A stretch of DNA of 64,000 nt from Palleronia sp. THAF1 (GCF_009363795.1 NZ_CP045420.1:38501-102500); one strand, 5' to 3'. Positions 33,458 through 43,384 are shown, counted from the first letter of the stretch. Numbers and translations: made by a program. Notes: generated by a model from the sequence alone, not told the origin.

Positions 33458-33534
33458 TGGTCGGGCTGAGAGGATTCGAACCTCCGACCCCCTGCTCCCG
33501 AAGCAGGTGCGCTACCAGGCTGCGCTACAGCCCG
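33458..33534 (-). tRNA. tRNA-Pro (anticodon CGG)
   Basis: 77 nt on the minus strand including the encoded CCA. The acceptor stem pairs CGGGCTG (33534-33528) with CAGCCCG, then discriminator A and CCA (33460-33458). The anticodon stem CCTGC/GCAGG encloses the loop TTCGGGA, so the anticodon is CGG. The T-arm has GTTCGAATCC. The D-arm contains GCGCAGCCTGGTAGCGC. It lies between the convergent methyltransferase and the DMT transporter. Confidence 0.97.
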
Positions 33535-33549
33535 ACCGTGTCGCGCGGC

Positions 33550-34554
33550 CTACTGCCGTTTGTCGCGATTGGCAAGGGCTTGATAGCCCGGTGGCATCTG
33601 CGCCGCCCGCGCGCGGATCGCTGCAGCGATCCTCGGGCTGGTTCCAGTCTCCAGCCGGGTGCGCGCTTTCAAGACAGGGCTGTTTTCCGATGCGCCACCG
33701 GCCTCGCGCAGCACGACGTAAAGGCCTGACGCGATAATGATGCCCGCGCCGATCCACGTGGCGGTGTCTCCGGTTTCGTCGAAGAAAAGCCAACCGTAAA
33801 GCGCAGCCCACAGGATCTGGCTGTAGTGCATGGGGGCGACGACGGCTGCGTCGGACTGCCGAAAGGCCGTGATGATAATCAGACCGGCGGTGAATCCCAG
33901 CCCCGCGATCACCGCCGTCAGACCCAGATCGACCAAGGGCATCGGAACGTAGACTGACGGCAGCAGACAGCCCATCAGCACGACGTTCACCATCATCGGG
34001 TAGAGCACCATCACGACACCGCGCTCTTGGTTGCCGATCTTGCGAGAGATCACCGACGCGGTGGCGTGGCCCAGCGCAGCCATCAGCGCCGCAGCATGGC
34101 CCAACGTCAACGCGGTCGCTCCGGGGCGCAACACCACCATGACGCCAAACAGCCCAACCAAGACTGCAGCCCATCGGTGCCTTCCGACGCTTTCGCCCAG
34201 GATCGGGATCGACAGCACCGTAATCAGCAATGGAGAGGCGAAAATCAGCGCGTAAGCTTCAGCTAGCGGCAGGACAGTGAACGCGTAGAACCCGCTGACG
34301 CCCGTAGCGACTGCCGCGACCGTGCGCAGGGCGACCCAGCCAGGGTTCACAGGGCGCAGCGTGGCGGCGGACTTCTCCTGCATCAGCAGCAGGGTCGCCA
34401 GCGGGAACGCGAACAGAACGGAAAAGAACACGATCTGGATCGGCGAATAGCTGCCGCCCAGCAGTTTCACCACCGCGTCATGCGTAGCGTAAAGGCCGAA
34501 CGACAAGAGGGCCAGCAGAGGACCGATCAGGCGGGGTGACATGGTTTCGGACAT
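33550..34554 (-). CDS. DMT-superfamily (EamA) transporter
   Basis: Inner-membrane transporter, 334 residues, ten predicted spans in two EamA repeats (first from LIGPLLALLSFGLYATHDAVVKLLGG, shown in part as LLALLSFGLYATHD; second from LTLGHAAALMAALGHATASVISRK region). MHYSQILWAALYGWLFFDE is a typical second-repeat helix. Substrates of this family range from amino acids to nucleotides and cannot be read. The C-terminal tail is basic and cytosolic. The start ATG at 34554 faces the DUF421 gene; an ATG at 34542 is an alternative. Confidence 0.85.
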   Translation of the reverse strand: MSETMSPRLIGPLLALLSFGLYATHDAVVKLLGGSYSPIQIVFFSVLFAFPLATLLLMQEKSAATLRPVNPGWVALRTVAAVATGVSGFYAFTVLPLAEAYALIFASPLLITVLSIPILGESVGRHRWAAVLVGLFGVMVVLRPGATALTLGHAAALMAALGHATASVISRKIGNQERGVVMVLYPMMVNVVLMGCLLPSVYVPMPLVDLGLTAVIAGLGFTAGLIIITAFRQSDAAVVAPMHYSQILWAALYGWLFFDETGDTATWIGAGIIIASGLYVVLREAGGASENSPVLKARTRLETGTSPRIAAAIRARAAQMPPGYQALANRDKRQ

Positions 34555-34630
34555 CGCATTTTTACGGGTCCGGTCAAGGGGAACCGGGGTGTCGGCACGC
34601 GGTTGGCATCCGACAGGGAAAGGTTTGAGT

Positions 34631-35122
34631 ATGGAAATCGTCTATCTGCTGCTTCGCGCAGCCATTGCGGTCGCGGGCATGGTGCTGTTCACCAGAGTGA
34701 ACGGATTGCGCAGCTTCTCGAAGATGGCCGGCTATGACTTCGGCATCACGATCGCCTTCGGTTCGGTTCTGGCCAGTATGGTCATGGCAACCGAAGCCAG
34801 CACGTTCTGGATCAATTTTGGCGCGCTACTTGCCCTTTTCGTCGTTCAGCGGACTATTTCTTATTTTCGGGTCGAGAACGACATCTTCCATGATTGGATT
34901 GGCAACGATCCCCTGTTGCTCATGCGGAACGGCGAGTTCCTTGAGCACAACTTGAGGAAAGGTCGTGTGACCCGCGCCGATGTCTACGGCAAACTACGCG
35001 AAGCGAACGCCCTGCAACTCAGCCAAGTGCGAGCTGTAATCCTGGAGGATACCGGCGATGTCAGTGTCCTGCATGGACCCGAAGACATCGACGATATCCT
35101 GTTGGAAGGCGTGCGGACCTAG
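34631..35122 (+). CDS. DUF421 (YetF-like) membrane protein
   Basis: 163 residues: three N-terminal membrane spans ([50 protein letters not shown]) and a cytosolic C-terminal domain with [26 protein letters not shown], the YetF-type conserved helix pair. Function unknown in the family; some members relate to spore or envelope physiology in other phyla. The ribosome site GGGAAAGG precedes ATG 34631. It ends in CTAG shared with the stop of leuB on the other strand. Confidence 0.85.
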   Translation: MEIVYLLLRAAIAVAGMVLFTRVNGLRSFSKMAGYDFGITIAFGSVLASMVMATEASTFWINFGALLALFVVQRTISYFRVENDIFHDWIGNDPLLLMRNGEFLEHNLRKGRVTRADVYGKLREANALQLSQVRAVILEDTGDVSVLHGPEDIDDILLEGVRT

Positions 35123-36225
35123 TTGCCGCCCATCGCCGCGACGATGGCATCGCCCATGTCGGACGTGCTGACGGGCTGCTTGCCCTCGTCACCCAACAGA
35201 TCGGCGGTGCGAAGGCCTTGCGCTAGCACCGCCTCTACCGCGCCTTCGACCAGATCGGCGTGCTCGCCCATGTCGAAGCTGTAGCGCAGCGCCATCGCGA
35301 AGCTGAGGATGCAGGCAATCGGATTGGCCTTGCCCTGACCGGCAATGTCGGGGGCAGATCCGTGCACAGGCTCATACAGGGCCTTCGGGCGCCCGTTTTC
35401 CTGCGGCGCACCCAGCGATGCAGACGGCAGCATACCCAGCGAGCCGGTCAGCATCGCGGCGGCGTCGGACAGCAGATCGCCGAACAGGTTGTCGGTGACG
35501 ATCACGTCGAACTGCTTGGGCCAGCGCACCAGCTGCATCGCGCCTGCGTCGGCGTACATGTGCGACAGCTCGACGTCCTGATACTCGTTATCGTGGACCC
35601 ATTGCACTTCCTCGCGCCATAGAATGCCCGATTCCATGACGTTGGCCTTTTCCATCGAGCAGACCTTGTTGCCGCGCTTGCGGGCCAGTTCGAACGCCGA
35701 GCGCGCGACGCGGCGAATCTCGTTCGTGGTGTAGCGCTGCGTGTTCACGCCAACGCGGCCGCCCTCGTTGTCGTCCATGATGCCGCGGGGCTCTCCGAAG
35801 TAGATGCCAGAGGTCAGCTCGCGGATAATCATGATATCCAGACCGGCGACGACTTCCTGCTTCAGTGAAGAGAAGTCCGACAGCGCATCGAAGCACTGGG
35901 CGGGCCGCAGGTTGGCGAACAGGTCCATTTCCTTGCGCAGGCGCAGCAGGCCACGCTCGGGCTTCACGCTGAAATCCAGATCGTCGTACTTCGGGCCGCC
36001 GACGGCACCCAGAAGTACGGCGTCGACCTTCTGGGCCAACGCCATCGTTTCGTCCGTCAGGGGCGTGCCGTGCTTGTCGTAGGCGCAGCCGCCGACAAGG
36101 TCCTCGGTCACGTCGAAGCTGAGGTTCTTGTTCGTGCCGAACCAATCGATGACCTTGCGCACCTCGGCCATGACTTCGGGGCCGATGCCGTCTCCGGGCA
36201 GGATCAGAAGGGACGGGTTGGGCAT
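35119..36225 (-). CDS. leuB: 3-isopropylmalate dehydrogenase LeuB
   Basis: Third step of leucine synthesis, oxidative decarboxylation of 3-isopropylmalate with NAD. 368 residues, normal length. [15 protein letters not shown] at the start, VGGPKYDD, the substrate arginine region [46 protein letters not shown] (metal-binding aspartates [10 protein letters not shown]) and [14 protein letters not shown] near the C-terminus. AGGAG lies nine bases before ATG 36225. It is separated from leuC and leuD by two unrelated genes on the same strand. Confidence 0.97.
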   Translation of the reverse strand: MPNPSLLILPGDGIGPEVMAEVRKVIDWFGTNKNLSFDVTEDLVGGCAYDKHGTPLTDETMALAQKVDAVLLGAVGGPKYDDLDFSVKPERGLLRLRKEMDLFANLRPAQCFDALSDFSSLKQEVVAGLDIMIIRELTSGIYFGEPRGIMDDNEGGRVGVNTQRYTTNEIRRVARSAFELARKRGNKVCSMEKANVMESGILWREEVQWVHDNEYQDVELSHMYADAGAMQLVRWPKQFDVIVTDNLFGDLLSDAAAMLTGSLGMLPSASLGAPQENGRPKALYEPVHGSAPDIAGQGKANPIACILSFAMALRYSFDMGEHADLVEGAVEAVLAQGLRTADLLGDEGKQPVSTSDMGDAIVAAMGGN

Positions 36226-36292
36226 GGTGCGGCTCCTGTGAATAAAGGTTGAGCGCGAGGTAGCGGCCCCGCGCAGGTCGGTCAAGGATCGC

Positions 36293-37318
36293 TCAATCCA
36301 GTGCGATATCCACCCAGACAAGCCGGTGCCGGGAGAGATTTTCCGGCGCGCCGAATCGGGACAGGTCGTTCGGCCACAGGACGCCCGCATCAAGAACGGT
36401 CAGATCGGCAGAGGGCAGCACGAAACTGGTGCGCAGGTTGCCCGGTCCGTCGTAGTCGCTGGTATCCAAAGCTGGATCGCCCAGGTGGTCCGCATCGGCG
36501 GCGGCGCGCGCGCCTTCGCTGCGCGGTTCGGGGTCCGTCAGGCGTGGATCGTTCAGCAAGGCGCGGATTGCTTCGCGGCGACCTTCCCCATCTACGGGAT
36601 CGACGTTGCCAACGCCAAGCACGACGAAACGTCGTTCAGGCGGGGCCATGTCCAGAGCCCCGTCCAACACACGTAGCCACAGCGCGGCCTCATCGTCCGC
36701 GCGGCGTCCGTTGCGATCTTCGGGGCCGTCGAAGACCGGTGGAGTTGCGTGCCATGTTAGTAGCGTCAGGGCGCCACCGGGCGTTTCCACGGGGACGATC
36801 CAATGTGCGACCGAAGACAGTCGCTGGATCGCGGCCACCTCTTCTGTCATCGACGGTGGGTTCGCCTCCGGCAGATCACGCCACAGAAAAGGCGACAGGT
36901 CCGTCACCGCTCCGATGGGAAACCGCGATAGCACGGCCATCCCGCCGTCTCCGGAATATTGCCCGTAGCCCTGCGCATCACGCGCATCGCCACGATAGCC
37001 GTCGCCGTCCAGATCAAGGCCGGTCGCCATGCCTGCGTTGGGGCGCGCGGCAAAGCTGTGGGGCAGGTCGATGCCTGCGTCCGCCAGCCGCTCGGTCAAG
37101 ACCCCAAGCGCCGCGCCATCGGCGTCGTAGTCAATGTCCTGCAAGACGATCACATCGGGCGAGGCCTCCGTGATCATGGCGACCACCGCGTCCACGTCCG
37201 GCGCGCCCCGGTCGAGGTCGCGCAGCAGAAGGCCGGGTCCGGCGCGGGATAATTCGGTGTGGAAGGTGGCAACGCGCAAAGTCTCGGCGGCGGCGGGCGT
37301 AGCGAGCGCCGCGACCAT
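36293..37318 (-). CDS. Exported endonuclease/exonuclease/phosphatase (EEP)-family protein
   Basis: 341 residues in the chosen reading. EEP landmarks are [43 protein letters not shown] and the terminal histidine in [10 protein letters not shown]. The usual GDxN metal/catalytic box reads G-V-G-N at residues 235-238 ([10 protein letters not shown]), so the expected Asp is Val here. The start is uncertain: ATG 37318 gives a short leader; a CTG at 37339 overlapping the preceding stop would give a better signal peptide ([18 protein letters not shown]). Likely secreted. It follows a membrane-protein gene in the same operon and precedes leuB. Activity is doubtful because of the altered motif. Confidence 0.75.
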   Translation of the reverse strand: MVAALATPAAAETLRVATFHTELSRAGPGLLLRDLDRGAPDVDAVVAMITEASPDVIVLQDIDYDADGAALGVLTERLADAGIDLPHSFAARPNAGMATGLDLDGDGYRGDARDAQGYGQYSGDGGMAVLSRFPIGAVTDLSPFLWRDLPEANPPSMTEEVAAIQRLSSVAHWIVPVETPGGALTLLTWHATPPVFDGPEDRNGRRADDEAALWLRVLDGALDMAPPERRFVVLGVGNVDPVDGEGRREAIRALLNDPRLTDPEPRSEGARAAADADHLGDPALDTSDYDGPGNLRTSFVLPSADLTVLDAGVLWPNDLSRFGAPENLSRHRLVWVDIALD

Positions 37319-37335
37319 CGCCAGAGCGCGGCAGA

Positions 37336-38166
37336 TCAGAGCGGCACCAGGCCGGCTTGGGCCACGGTGCTTTGACGGCGGCTGACGCTGACCATCGCGG
37401 CGATTTTCTGCATCGCAAGGCCACGCATCACCAGCGAGAAAGGCAACGCACCCCAAATGGCGATGGCCCAGATGATCGTTTGCGGATCGTCCAGCGACGC
37501 GCCTGCGAACAGGTTTGAATTGGTTCCGATCAGTATCGGAAGGAAGACCGGTAGGGCGATCCCCAAGCCAATGTTGATTCGCCCGTCACGGTCCAAGCGC
37601 GTGACCACGTCACCGCCGCGCGTCGGGTCGAAGGTCGGCAGATTGATCCATACGTTGAACGTCCCGCGACGGGGCCAGCTGCCGCGATGCAGGTCGACGG
37701 CGAAGAGCGCCAGCGACGACAGGAACACCAGAAGGCAGATGCCGATGGACGCGCGCACAGTGTCGTAGGCCGCGGCAGTGGACGTTTCCGGCAGCATCAG
37801 GACCGCAAGGCGAACGGGCGACATGGGGAAGTCGATGGCGCTGCCCACGACCGATCCGACGGATGTGATCAGGGCCGTCAATGCGGTGGGGTCGGTGGCG
37901 TGACGCGACACCAGTGACAACAGCACCAATGTCAGAAGCGTCGCGCCGAAGCGGATGCGGTTGAACGGCGCGGCGTCGCGGAACTCGAAGAGGCAGGGGG
38001 AAGAGGCACCGTATTCGAAAGCGGTCAGGATCAGCCCGGCAATCGCAAGAAAGGCGACGATCTGAGCCGTCTCGGCAGGCACGGTCGGCAGGAGAAGCGA
38101 CGGAGTCGCGATCATCCCGGCTACCAGTAGCCCGCGCAGAATTGCGCCTGTCAGTCGAGCGATCAC
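37336..38166 (-). CDS. Conserved multispanning membrane protein of unknown function
   Basis: 276 residues with about six hydrophobic segments: AILRGLLVAGMIATPSLLL, IVAFLAIAGLILTAFEYG, FGATLLTLVLLSLVS, a fourth around SIGICLLVFLSSLALFAVDL, then GLGIALPVFLPILIGTNS and TIIWAIAIWGALPFSLVM. A conserved-looking soluble stretch, FNVWINLPTFDPTRGGDVVTRLDRDGR, lies between the fourth and fifth. No motif that I recognise. GTG 38166 is the start, with GAGG about ten bases upstream. It is translationally adjacent to the EEP protein, and the pair sits between leuD and leuB. Confidence 0.75.
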   Translation of the reverse strand: MIARLTGAILRGLLVAGMIATPSLLLPTVPAETAQIVAFLAIAGLILTAFEYGASSPCLFEFRDAAPFNRIRFGATLLTLVLLSLVSRHATDPTALTALITSVGSVVGSAIDFPMSPVRLAVLMLPETSTAAAYDTVRASIGICLLVFLSSLALFAVDLHRGSWPRRGTFNVWINLPTFDPTRGGDVVTRLDRDGRINIGLGIALPVFLPILIGTNSNLFAGASLDDPQTIIWAIAIWGALPFSLVMRGLAMQKIAAMVSVSRRQSTVAQAGLVPL

Positions 38167-38484
38167 CGCGTCGATACCTCGTTCCGGACGGGACCGATAC
38201 GATGCCGGGCCCTTGTTCCGTTATGTGACCGCGTCTGCGCGCGGCTTGCCTCAATCTTGTCCAATTTCTGCCCCTTTTGTGCCGGGCTGTTCAAGGTTGG
38301 GTTAACCTTAACGCAGCAGGTGGGGCGTTTTCGTGGAGAGACTGGTGCGGGATTGCATCATCCTCGCGACAGGAATCCGGCACGTGAAGTTCGACACGCA
38401 AGATATTGTATTTGGCGTAAAAGCATGCGCCAGACGGATCGGGGCATAGCGGCGCTATGACTTCGGATCGCGGCGTCGTGGTAA
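38167..38484. other. Intergenic region upstream of the 37336-38166 membrane-protein gene
   Basis: 318 bases without a convincing gene. A 67-codon plus-strand reading (38257-38460) lacks recognisable protein features. The stretch holds an inverted repeat, AAGGTT/AACCTT with a five-base spacer, at 38293-38309, with adjoining TTAA half-sites that faintly resemble CtrA boxes but lack the N7 spacing. It presumably contains the promoter of the minus-strand membrane-protein/EEP/leuB unit; no clear -35/-10 pair was identified. Confidence 0.4.
38293..38309. promoter_or_regulatory. Inverted repeat AAGGTT-N5-AACCTT
   Basis: Perfect six-base arms with spacer GGGTT, 127 bases upstream of the membrane-protein start at 38166. 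It could be an operator for a dimeric regulator. No regulator is known or encoded nearby, so this is a pattern only. Confidence 0.3.
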
Positions 38485-38514
38485 GGAATGGCCCGACCGA
38501 AGCCGGGCCGTTCC
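38485..38514 (-). terminator. Probable terminator after leuD
   Basis: Just beyond the leuD stop, an 11-bp stem (GGAATGGCCCG with CGGGCCGTTCC, one T.G wobble) encloses an eight-base loop, ACCGAAGC on the plus strand. In the minus direction it is followed by TTACC, so there is only a weak U-tract. Its strength and place between leuD and the next minus-strand gene support termination or attenuation. Confidence 0.6.
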
Positions 38515-38518
38515 GATA

Positions 38519-39124
38519 TCAGACCCAAGGGCGCGCTTGGCTGGCCTGTGCTTCGAAGCTGTCGATGGCGGCGGCTTTTTCCAGCGTCAGGCCAATGTCG
38601 TCCAGACCTTCCAGCAGGCAATGCTTGCGGAACGCGTCGACGTCGAAGGTCACGACCTCACCGTCAGAGGTCGTGATCGTCTGCGCTTCCAGATCGACCT
38701 CCATGCGGGCGTTGGCACCCTTTTCGGCGTCCTTCATCAGCATATCCACCTGCTCTTGAGGCAGGGCGATGGGTAGGATGCCGTTCTTGAAGCAGTTGTT
38801 GAAGAAGATGTCGGCAAAGCTGGGCGCGATGACGCAGCGGATTCCGAAGTCCTTGATGGCCCACGGCGCGTGCTCCCGGCTGGAGCCGCAGCCGAAGTTC
38901 TCGCCTGCCACAAGAATTTCAGCGTCGCGATAGGCGGGCTGGTTCAGCACGAAGCTTTCGATCTCGTTGCCGTCATCGTCGAACCGCATCTCGTCGAACA
39001 GGTTCTTGCCCAGCCCCGTCCGCGCGATCGTCTTCAGGAACTGCTTGGGGATGATCATGTCGGTGTCGATGTTGATCAGCGGTAGCGGCGCGGCAACGCC
39101 GGTGATCTTGGTGAACTTCTCCAT
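38519..39124 (-). CDS. leuD: 3-isopropylmalate dehydratase small subunit LeuD
   Basis: Small subunit of the isopropylmalate isomerase LeuCD, second step of leucine synthesis. 201 residues, normal. Markers: [31 protein letters not shown] (in part [15 protein letters not shown]), [35 protein letters not shown] in part as [14 protein letters not shown], the aconitase swivel-domain loop. It starts 11 bases after the leuC stop and is followed by a probable terminator. Confidence 0.97.
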   Translation of the reverse strand: MEKFTKITGVAAPLPLINIDTDMIIPKQFLKTIARTGLGKNLFDEMRFDDDGNEIESFVLNQPAYRDAEILVAGENFGCGSSREHAPWAIKDFGIRCVIAPSFADIFFNNCFKNGILPIALPQEQVDMLMKDAEKGANARMEVDLEAQTITTSDGEVVTFDVDAFRKHCLLEGLDDIGLTLEKAAAIDSFEAQASQARPWV

Positions 39125-39135
39125 GCGCTCGCTCC

Positions 39136-40554
39136 TTATGCCATTTCCGGTTGGGTTAGTTCCCGCACGTCCGTCAGACGGCCCGTGATCGCGGCGGCTG
39201 CTGCCATCGCGGGGGACATCAGGTGGGTGCGGCCACCGCGGCCCTGGCGGCCTTCGAAGTTGCGATTGGACGTGGCGGCGCAGCGCTCGCCCGGCTCAAG
39301 CTGGTCGGGGTTCATGGCAAGGCACATGGAACAGCCCGCCATGCGCCATTCAAAACCGGCGTCCTTGAAGATATCGGCAAGGCCTTCTTCCTCGGCCTGA
39401 GCGCGGACAAGGCCCGATCCCGGAACGACCATGGCGCGCAGCCCGTCCTTGATCTTGTGACCCTTCAGGATCGCGGCAGCGGCGCGCAGGTCTTCGATGC
39501 GGCCGTTGGTGCAGGAGCCGATGAAGACGGTGTCGATCTTCACCTCGGACAGCGGCGTGCCCGCTTCCAGCCCCATGTACTCCAGCGCGCGCTTGACGGC
39601 GGCGACCTTGCCGCCGGTGAAATCGTCGGGCGAGGGCACGACCGCGCTGATCGGCAGCGCATCCTCGGGCGAGGTGCCCCAGGTCACGGTCGGCTCGATC
39701 TCTTCACCTTTTAGCGTGACGACCTTGTCCCAGTGCGCGTCGTCGTCCGAATAGAGCGTCTTCCACCAGCTCATCGCGGCTTCCCATTGGGCACCCTTCG
39801 GTGCGTGGGGGCGGCCCTCGACATAGTCGAACGTGGTCTGGTCCGGCGCGATCAGACCAGCCCGCGCGCCGCCTTCGATCGCCATGTTGCAGATGGTCAT
39901 GCGGCCTTCCATCGACAGGGCGCGGATCGCTTCGCCCATGTATTCGATGACATAGCCGGTGCCGCCAGCGGTGCCGGTCTTGGCGATGATGGATAGAACG
40001 ATGTCCTTGGCCGTGACACCGGGCGACAGTTTGCCCGTGATCTCGACCTTCATGTTCTTGGACTTCGACTGGATCAGCGTCTGGGTCGCCAGAACATGCT
40101 CGACCTCGGACGTGCCGATGCCGTGGGCGAGCGCACCGAAGGCGCCGTGGGTGGCGGTGTGGCTGTCGCCGCAGACGACCGTCATGCCCGGCAGGGTCCA
40201 GCCCTGCTCGGGGCCGATGATGTGAACGATGCCCTGCCGCACGTCCGAGACGGGGTAGTAGTGGATCCCGAATTCCTTGGCGTTCTTGTCCAGCGCTTCG
40301 ACCTGGATGCGGGATTCTTCGTTTTCGATGCCCTTGGCGCGGTCCACCGTCGTTGGCACATTGTGGTCCGGCACGGCGATGGTCTGCTGCGGCGCGCGCA
40401 CGGTGCGGCCCGCCATACGCAGACCTTCGAAGGCCTGCGGGGACGTGACCTCATGAACGAGGTGGCGGTCGATATAAAGAAGAGAGGTGCCGTCGGTCGT
40501 GTCTCCGACCATGTGGGCGTCCCAGATTTTATCGTAAAGTGTCTTGCCGGTCAT
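39136..40554 (-). CDS. leuC: 3-isopropylmalate dehydratase large subunit LeuC
   Basis: Aconitase-type isomerase subunit carrying a 4Fe-4S cluster, 472 residues. The cluster cysteines are in [16 protein letters not shown] and [11 protein letters not shown]. Other typical segments are [24 protein letters not shown] ([14 protein letters not shown]) and [24 protein letters not shown] lies seven bases before ATG 40554. The 220 bases upstream contain a possible small ORF and probably the promoter. Confidence 0.97.
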   Translation of the reverse strand: MTGKTLYDKIWDAHMVGDTTDGTSLLYIDRHLVHEVTSPQAFEGLRMAGRTVRAPQQTIAVPDHNVPTTVDRAKGIENEESRIQVEALDKNAKEFGIHYYPVSDVRQGIVHIIGPEQGWTLPGMTVVCGDSHTATHGAFGALAHGIGTSEVEHVLATQTLIQSKSKNMKVEITGKLSPGVTAKDIVLSIIAKTGTAGGTGYVIEYMGEAIRALSMEGRMTICNMAIEGGARAGLIAPDQTTFDYVEGRPHAPKGAQWEAAMSWWKTLYSDDDAHWDKVVTLKGEEIEPTVTWGTSPEDALPISAVVPSPDDFTGGKVAAVKRALEYMGLEAGTPLSEVKIDTVFIGSCTNGRIEDLRAAAAILKGHKIKDGLRAMVVPGSGLVRAQAEEEGLADIFKDAGFEWRMAGCSMCLAMNPDQLEPGERCAATSNRNFEGRQGRGGRTHLMSPAMAAAAAITGRLTDVRELTQPEMA

Positions 40555-40611
40555 GTCGGCTCTCCTGTCAGCGGAGTGAATGGGAAAGGACTCGAAGAAA
40601 GGCGCGCAGCC

Positions 40612-40698
40612 TTATGACCGCGCGAGAACTGCGTGGCGCGCGCCCTCGAAGCGTTCGGTCAGGCGCTGGTGATCGCCGATATCGAAGACTTGTTCCAT
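40612..40698 (-). CDS. Possible 28-codon leader ORF upstream of leuC
   Basis: A minus-strand ORF from ATG 40698 encodes 28 residues beginning MEQVFDIGDHQRLTERFEG and ends in TAA 57 bases before leuC. An AGG stands directly before the start. Only two leucine codons occur and not in a run, so it does not look like a classical leucine-attenuation peptide. A GC-rich dyad (GGCGCGC/GCGCGCC) spans its end and is followed by TTTCTT, which could be a weak terminator. It may be a leader peptide, a remnant or chance. Confidence 0.3.
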   Translation of the reverse strand: MEQVFDIGDHQRLTERFEGARHAVLARS

Positions 40699-40774
40699 CC
40701 TGTGAGCATATGACACCCACGGCAGGATTTGAAGCGACCTTGTGGGGCTGCGCACAATTGGGCGAAGATACCTT

Positions 40775-42094
40775 ATGGAAACAGAATTCGCGTCCCTGAC
40801 CGCCGAGCTGCAAGACATCTGGAGGCTGATCCAGATACAGGGTCAGAACCTGCTGCTGCCGTCGCGTCTGTGGCAGCTGGGGATCATCGTCGCGGTCTTC
40901 CTGGCGGCGCACCTGTTGCGCTTGTGGGCGCAGCCCCGGATGCGGGCGTGGATGAAGGGGCGCGACTGGCCGATGTGGCGGCTGCGCGCGCTTTTGGTCG
41001 TGAACCGGCGTCTGCGGATCATTTTCTTCTCGCTGCTGATGTGGGTCGCCTACTACGTGATGACGGCGATCACGCCGTTCCCGTCGCGCTCTTTCCTGCT
41101 GGAACTGGTGGCAACGCTGGCGACCGGCTGGCTCATGGTGATCTTCGGCTCGCGACTGGTGCGCAACCCGGCACTGCGAACGCTCGTGCGATGGGCGCTC
41201 TGGGCCTACGTCACACTATGGGTGCTGGGCTTGACGCAAGAGGTGTCCGACGCGCTGGATCAGATCGGCTTCGCGCTGGGCGAGACGCGACTGACGGTGC
41301 TGACGCTGTTGCAGGCGGTTGTGTTGGTCACGCTGTTCTTCGTGGCCGCCAAGTTCTTCGCCGCCGCCGGATCGGACCGCATCCAGAAAAGCGAGGATCT
41401 GTCGCCATCACTTAAGGTGCTGCTGGTCAAGATTCTGCAGATCGCGTTGTTCGGCGCGGCGCTGTTCGTGGGTCTGAAGACGGTTGGCGTCGATCTAACC
41501 GGCTTGGCGTTCTTGTCGGGTGCTATCGGCGTGGGTCTTGGCTTTGGCTTGCAAAAGGTGGTTTCGAACCTTGTGTCGGGCGTGATCATCCTGCTGGATA
41601 AGTCGATCAAGCCGGGCGACGTGATTTCCTTAGGCGAGACGTTCGGCTGGGTCGGCACACTGGGCGCGCGTTACGCCAGCGTGACCACGCGGGATGGACG
41701 CGAGTACCTGATCCCGAACGAGGATCTGATCACAGGGCAGGTGGTCAACTGGTCCCATTCCAACGATTTCGTGCGGCTCGACGTGCATTTCGGTACGGCC
41801 TACGGCGACGATCCGCACAAGGTGCGCGCGGTCGCGATTGAAGCCACGTCCAACGTGTCGCGCGTCCAGACATCTCGGCCACCGGTCTGCCATATCGTCG
41901 GCTTCGGCGATTCGAGCGTGGACTACATCCTGCGGTTCTGGATCACCGACCCGACCGGCGGGCTGACCAACATCCGCGGCAACGTCTATCTGGCGCTATG
42001 GGACGCGTTCCAGGAGAACGGTATCTCTATCCCGTTCCCGCAACGCGAGGTGACGGTTTTGAATGACCAGTTGACGGTGCGCCGCGACGATTGA
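40775..42094 (+). CDS. MscS-family mechanosensitive ion channel
   Basis: Inner-membrane channel releasing osmolytes on hypo-osmotic shock. 439 residues: an extended N-terminal region with about four additional spans (LWQLGIIVAVFLAAHLLRLW first) precedes the MscS core. The pore helix region is LAFLSGAIGVGLGFGLQKVVSNLVSGVIILLDKSIKPGD, in part GVGLGFGLQKVVSN, followed by the beta domain (SVTTRDGREYLIPNEDLIT) and the C-terminal alpha/beta domain (GISIPFPQREV, the family ending). ATG 40775 was taken; it is divergent from leuC. Confidence 0.92.
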   Translation: METEFASLTAELQDIWRLIQIQGQNLLLPSRLWQLGIIVAVFLAAHLLRLWAQPRMRAWMKGRDWPMWRLRALLVVNRRLRIIFFSLLMWVAYYVMTAITPFPSRSFLLELVATLATGWLMVIFGSRLVRNPALRTLVRWALWAYVTLWVLGLTQEVSDALDQIGFALGETRLTVLTLLQAVVLVTLFFVAAKFFAAAGSDRIQKSEDLSPSLKVLLVKILQIALFGAALFVGLKTVGVDLTGLAFLSGAIGVGLGFGLQKVVSNLVSGVIILLDKSIKPGDVISLGETFGWVGTLGARYASVTTRDGREYLIPNEDLITGQVVNWSHSNDFVRLDVHFGTAYGDDPHKVRAVAIEATSNVSRVQTSRPPVCHIVGFGDSSVDYILRFWITDPTGGLTNIRGNVYLALWDAFQENGISIPFPQREVTVLNDQLTVRRDD

Positions 42095-42155
42095 GCGTGG
42101 CGCTTTGGCGTGCGGTCGGATTGAGTAATTGTGAAAACAATGAAGGGGGGCTGCC

Positions 42156-43384
42156 ATGACCCGTGCGCCGCTTGTGACGCCTGTGCTGATCGCGGGATCG
42201 ATCGTGATCCTTGTCAGTTTCGCCGTGCGCGCCAGCTTCGGCGTTTTTCAGATCCCCATCGGGACAGAATTCGGTTGGCCGCGGGCGGAGTTCAGTCTGG
42301 CCATCGCCATTCAGAACCTTGCGTGGGGCATCGGGCAGCCGATCTTTGCGGCAATCGCCGAGCGATTCGGGGATCGCAAGGCCATCGTGATGGGGGCCGT
42401 GATGTATGCCGTGGGGCTGGTGCTGACCGCCTATGCGACCTCTCCGCTGGAATGCAGGCGCTGGAAGTGCTGGTGGGCTTTGGCGTCGCTGGGACAGGCT
42501 TTGGCGTAATTCTCGCCGTTGTGGGCCGGGCAGCCGCGCCAGAGCGGCGGTCCATGGCGATGGCAATCGCCACGGCGGCGGGATCGGCGGGGCAGGTGGT
42601 GGGACCACCCTTGGCCGAGGCGCTTTTGGGCGTGATGGACTGGCAGGGGGTGTTTCTGGTGTTCGCCGCGCTGGTGCTTGCCTCGCTGATGGTGCTGCCG
42701 CTGATGCGTGCGCCCGAAAAGCAGAGCGTCGAAATCGAAGAGACGATGCGTGAACTGCTGGGCCGCGCGTTCCGCGATCCGTCCTATACGCTGATCTTCG
42801 TGGGCTTCTTTTCCTGCGGGTATCAGCTGGGTTTCATCACCGCGCATTTTCCCGCGCTGGTGACAGAGATGTGCGCCGCAATCGTGCCGGGCAGCTTGCT
42901 GTCCAACATCGGGATAAACGACACGGCGGCGCTGGGCGCTGTGGCGATCGGCGTGATCGGATTGGCCAACATCGGCGGCACGCTGTTGGCGGGGCACCTG
43001 GGCAACCTGTTTCCGCGCAAGTATCTGTTGGCCGGGATATACACCGCGCGCACCATCATCGCGGCGGCGTTCATCCTGATGCCGATCACGCCGGTGTCGG
43101 TACTGCTGTTCTCTGCCGGGATGGGTGCGCTTTGGTTGGCGACGGTGCCCTTAACGGCTGGGTTGGTCGGGCATCTCTATGGGTTGCGCTACATGGGCAC
43201 GCTTTATGGCGTGGTATTCTTCAGCCACCAGCTGGGCGCGTTCATGGGCGTGTGGCTGGGCGGAGCGCTTTACGACATCTACGGCACCTATACCGCCGTC
43301 TGGTGGCTGGGTGTTGGGGTCGGAGCGTTCTCTGCCATCGTCCATCTACCGATCCGGGAGGATCGCGGGATGGTAGCGGCATAG
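42156..43384 (+). pseudogene. MFS transporter gene with a one-base frameshift
   Basis: Two overlapping reading frames together make one major-facilitator protein of about 409 residues. Frame one (from ATG 42156) gives MTRAPLVTPVLIAGSIVILV through YAVGLVLTAYATSPL. Frame two takes over with MQALEVLVGFGVAGTGFGVI and continues to the stop at 43384, covering the remaining spans. The break falls at 42449-42451, where CTGGAATG would read L-G-M if one G were restored (CTGGGAATG). No slippery heptamer is seen, so a programmed shift is unlikely. Either a recent mutation or a sequencing error. In frame one translation stops at 42507-42509, after the first spans. Confidence 0.8.

Noticed and set aside
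38257..38460. 67-codon plus-strand ORF in the gap after leuD
   Set aside because: No signal, domain or ribosome site; contains no conserved-looking stretch.
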